Source: Ancylomarina sp963977525 (lineage in GTDB: Bacteria > Bacteroidota > Bacteroidia > Bacteroidales > Marinifilaceae). From it: a stretch of 64,000 bases of DNA. Where the stretch lies: assembly GCA_963977525.1 (NCBI GenBank), contig CAXBPC010000021.1, positions 1 to 64,000 on the forward strand, in the 5' to 3' direction. Numbering within the stretch: the stretch's first letter is position 1; each line of letters starts with the position of its first letter. The notes under the pieces were generated by a model, which was not told the origin of the DNA, made no database searches, and saw only the letters and a program-made list of their open reading frames with translations. Both the position numbers and the translations under genes were made by a program. Below, one piece after another: positions 62,087 to 64,000 of this stretch.

Positions 62087-63534
62087 GAATGGTAATCTAT
62101 GTATGTATGTATGTATGCGGTATCTTTAATTAAATCATTAAAAGCAAAATAGTATGCAAGCAGAGTTTTTAATAATTCAACTCCCTGTTGAGGAAACAAT
62201 TTCATTCTATATAATGAATAATCTTCTTTAAAATCCTTTACTTCCAACTCAGTTAGATTTTTCTTAAACTTGCTGTAGAAACTCTGATCCTTAATTTTTC
62301 TTTCCTTGGATATTTGTTCATCAGTCTTGAATTTTGCTAAATCCTTTTCAATGCGATTGAGTTCTGATTCTATTAATCCTATTTCTGATATAATCTTATT
62401 TGAAAGATGAACATTAGCTTTGTTATCTAACCAACTATTATAACTTAAGCCATCTATTTTATAATTTTTTAGAATAGAGAATTTAATAGAAATTTCTTTT
62501 CTAGATAATTCTATATTATTCTTCAATGAATTTATTTTGCTATTTATCGAAATAATATCTCCTTTTATTTTGTCTAGTTGACTTTTAGTGTCATCTATAT
62601 CTTGAAAATACTCATAAACTTTTTCAATAGTAGATGGTAAGACTTGATTACAAGTCGGACACTGTCCTTCTAAAGGTTTCTGTTTCTTTATACTTCTATT
62701 AACAGCTAAAAGTATCTTTCTTCTTTCCTCTAAGAATTTGATTTCATTGCTTTTAGTAAGATATTCCTTTTCAAATGCAATAAGTTCACTTTTTTTGTTT
62801 TTGTATTCTTCTATATATTCAGCAGATTTAATTACGAAAGCTTCATCCTTTAATTTAGACAGTTGAAGTTCATCTTTCTCTTTTTCAATTTCCAATAAAA
62901 ATATTTTCTCCTTTTCACGCTTCTTTTTTTCATCTTCTAATCTTTGCTTTTCTTCTCTATCATAGTCATTATCGATTCCTAAATAATAATCATAGTAATC
63001 ATATTTAAAGTTTTTAAAATAATCTAACCCTCTAAATGATTTTAAAGCAAGTACCCAACCATAATCTTGAGCTACATAATAAGGAAGAAAGATAGATTCA
63101 ATTGAGCCAAGCTTATATTCACCTTTACTTTCTAAATATAAATTGAAACCAAACAATTCTGAGTAATATTTCTTAAGTTTTTTATGCTCCTCGGAATTGT
63201 TTCCGTTAATGCCATAAAACTTTTTTATTGGTTGATCTTGTCGCTTAATAAATAAACAATCTGTATCTCTAATTATAATAATGTTTTCTTTAGATGAAGG
63301 TTTTGAAATTTGAAAATCTAATCTAAATATTACATTTTCAGAAAGCACTTCACTAAGTTTGTGCTTCTCATCATTAATTCCAAATGTGTAATTAATAGCT
63401 TGTAATAAGGTACTCTTACCTGACGTGTTTTTTCCATAAACCAGATTTACACCGTTACTAAATTCAGTGTGAAATGATTTATTTTGTTCTTCAGAATACG
63501 CAAAAAAACGCTTGTAATTTATATATGTTCTCAT
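62083..63534 (-). CDS. Rad50/SMC-like ATPase, main part (frame broken before Walker B)
   Basis: A 483-aa protein. It begins with an ABC-type head: Walker A is GKNTSGKS near residue 36, followed by STLLQAINYTFG. Residues about 190-300 and 320-440 form two long coiled coils, and between them CPTC (GQCPTCNQVLP, near residue 300) is a Rad50-type zinc hook. The chain ends with IHTYIDYHS-TGA, just before where Walker B would be. The Walker B part is in the next frame (61811-62086). Such ATPases occur in Lamassu-like and ABC-three-component conflict systems with partner genes upstream, as here. It overlaps the upstream gene by 4 bp. Confidence 0.85.
   Translation of the reverse strand: MRTYINYKRFFAYSEEQNKSFHTEFSNGVNLVYGKNTSGKSTLLQAINYTFGINDEKHKLSEVLSENVIFRLDFQISKPSSKENIIIIRDTDCLFIKRQDQPIKKFYGINGNNSEEHKKLKKYYSELFGFNLYLESKGEYKLGSIESIFLPYYVAQDYGWVLALKSFRGLDYFKNFKYDYYDYYLGIDNDYDREEKQRLEDEKKKREKEKIFLLEIEKEKDELQLSKLKDEAFVIKSAEYIEEYKNKKSELIAFEKEYLTKSNEIKFLEERRKILLAVNRSIKKQKPLEGQCPTCNQVLPSTIEKVYEYFQDIDDTKSQLDKIKGDIISINSKINSLKNNIELSRKEISIKFSILKNYKIDGLSYNSWLDNKANVHLSNKIISEIGLIESELNRIEKDLAKFKTDEQISKERKIKDQSFYSKFKKNLTELEVKDFKEDYSLYRMKLFPQQGVELLKTLLAYYFAFNDLIKDTAYIHTYIDYHS
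62098..62117 (-). repeat. (TATG)5 microsatellite inside the ATPase gene
   Basis: Five perfect TATG units (CATA on the coding strand) at the exact point where the ATPase frame is lost. Five units give TGA soon after; three or six units would read through into LPFVMDAIF. Confidence 0.9.
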
Positions 63535-64000
63535 TTTTGTTCTTGCCCTTTAAATGTAACTTCAAAAATTGCTGCAAAAAAAATTGCTTTCAATTCTATT
63601 TCCCCGAAAGATGAAGTAGATATTTTCATGAATAAGTGGATCATTTCAGCTGCATTATCTTCTTCAGTGAAGGTTTCGCACTTACTAATGTTTGCTTTTG
63701 CGAATTCCAAAATTTCTCTATGTTCAGCTGCTTTATAGCTTTTAAAAAAGTCGAAAGATGATTCAAATGCAAATTTAAATTCATCTCTTTCCGATGGTTT
63801 TATCTTTAATGCTATTGATACTTCTCGTGCTTGATTATGCCAATAATCAAAACATTTTGATTTACCTGTTAGAATATTAAATGTTCTTTCAATTTGCTTA
63901 GAATCTACTCTTTTACTGGTATCTAACAATTTTGCTTCATTACCCTTGTTATATTTTTCTTCAATTTCTCTAAATAGTTCAATAAGAGCTTTAACTGCTG
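63531..64000 (-). CDS. partner protein of the ATPase operon, 3' part only
   Basis: The open frame runs past the right edge of the window, so only the last about 155 residues are seen. These are charged and helical (ALIELFREIEEKYN near the edge, TFNILTGKSKCFDYWHNQAREV, LEFAKANISKC, ending FEVTFKGQEQK). The end overlaps the ATPase start by 4 bp (ATGA), so the two are co-translated. No domain can be named; by position it could be the middle or effector component of a three-part ABC conflict system. A TTG at 63929 is an internal codon, not the start. Confidence 0.7.
   Translation of the reverse strand, partial: AVKALIELFREIEEKYNKGNEAKLLDTSKRVDSKQIERTFNILTGKSKCFDYWHNQAREVSIALKIKPSERDEFKFAFESSFDFFKSYKAAEHREILEFAKANISKCETFTEEDNAAEMIHLFMKISTSSFGEIELKAIFFAAIFEVTFKGQEQK

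Overview
The window looks like a chromosomal segment of an AT-rich marine-type member of the Bacteroidota, most likely a facultative or strict anaerobe of the Marinilabiliales/Bacteroidales group. The grounds are gene content typical of Bacteroidota (DUF6261-, DUF6122- and DUF3788-like proteins, DUF4369/redoxin lipoprotein-like exports, outer-membrane PldA, DHOD-like PreA homologue), -7 boxes of the form TAnnTTTG, and low GC. The genus is inference.

Left part (0.5-5 kb): after a tRNA-Ser(TGA) comes a leftward molybdenum-cofactor operon, mobB-like > moeA > moaA > moaC > MOSC-MogA fusion. It is preceded by a promoter and a leader RNA that matches the Moco riboswitch. At 5-19 kb lie a zinc CDF exporter, conserved unknowns, an orphan PD-(D/E)XK-like protein next to a 42-bp tandem array, an exported thioredoxin-fold protein, a cysteate-synthase-like PLP enzyme (possibly for sulfonolipids), glutaminase, an MFS transporter, and a 1147-aa protein made of two tandem carboxyltransferase domains.

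Middle (19.9-32.5 kb): periplasmic MsrA, mobA, then a sulfur-respiration block: a PsrA/PhsA-type molybdopterin reductase with Tat signal, a four-cluster ferredoxin subunit, an NrfD/PsrC membrane subunit, two half-size YeeE/YedE transporters and an exported rhodanese whose only cysteine is its last residue. A convergent Cys/Lys-repeat exported protein and a sensor kinase/response regulator pair follow. The Moco operon and mobA would supply the cofactor of this reductase. Housekeeping genes follow (YggS, DHOD-like, rplS, patatin, PlsC, SIMPL), then an arsR-arsC-acr3 operon whose operator encloses the -7 box.

Right part (37-64 kb): exported and hydrolytic proteins (HExxH peptidase-like, PQQ-propeller, PldA, S15 peptidase, amidohydrolase), a RelA-domain protein, a DUF3307/SatD-HTH pair with flanking palindromic sites, small exported unknowns and citrate synthase. 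This half is rich in intergenic repeats: about ten related terminator-like hairpins, two REP families with nested, decayed REP-associated transposases, and two longer repeats shared with the left part. At the right edge is an operon for a Rad50/SMC-like ATPase of the type found in conflict systems. Its Walker B end is separated from the body by a (TATG)5 tract; changing the tract to 3 or 6 copies would join the two parts, so it is a candidate phase-variable defence locus.
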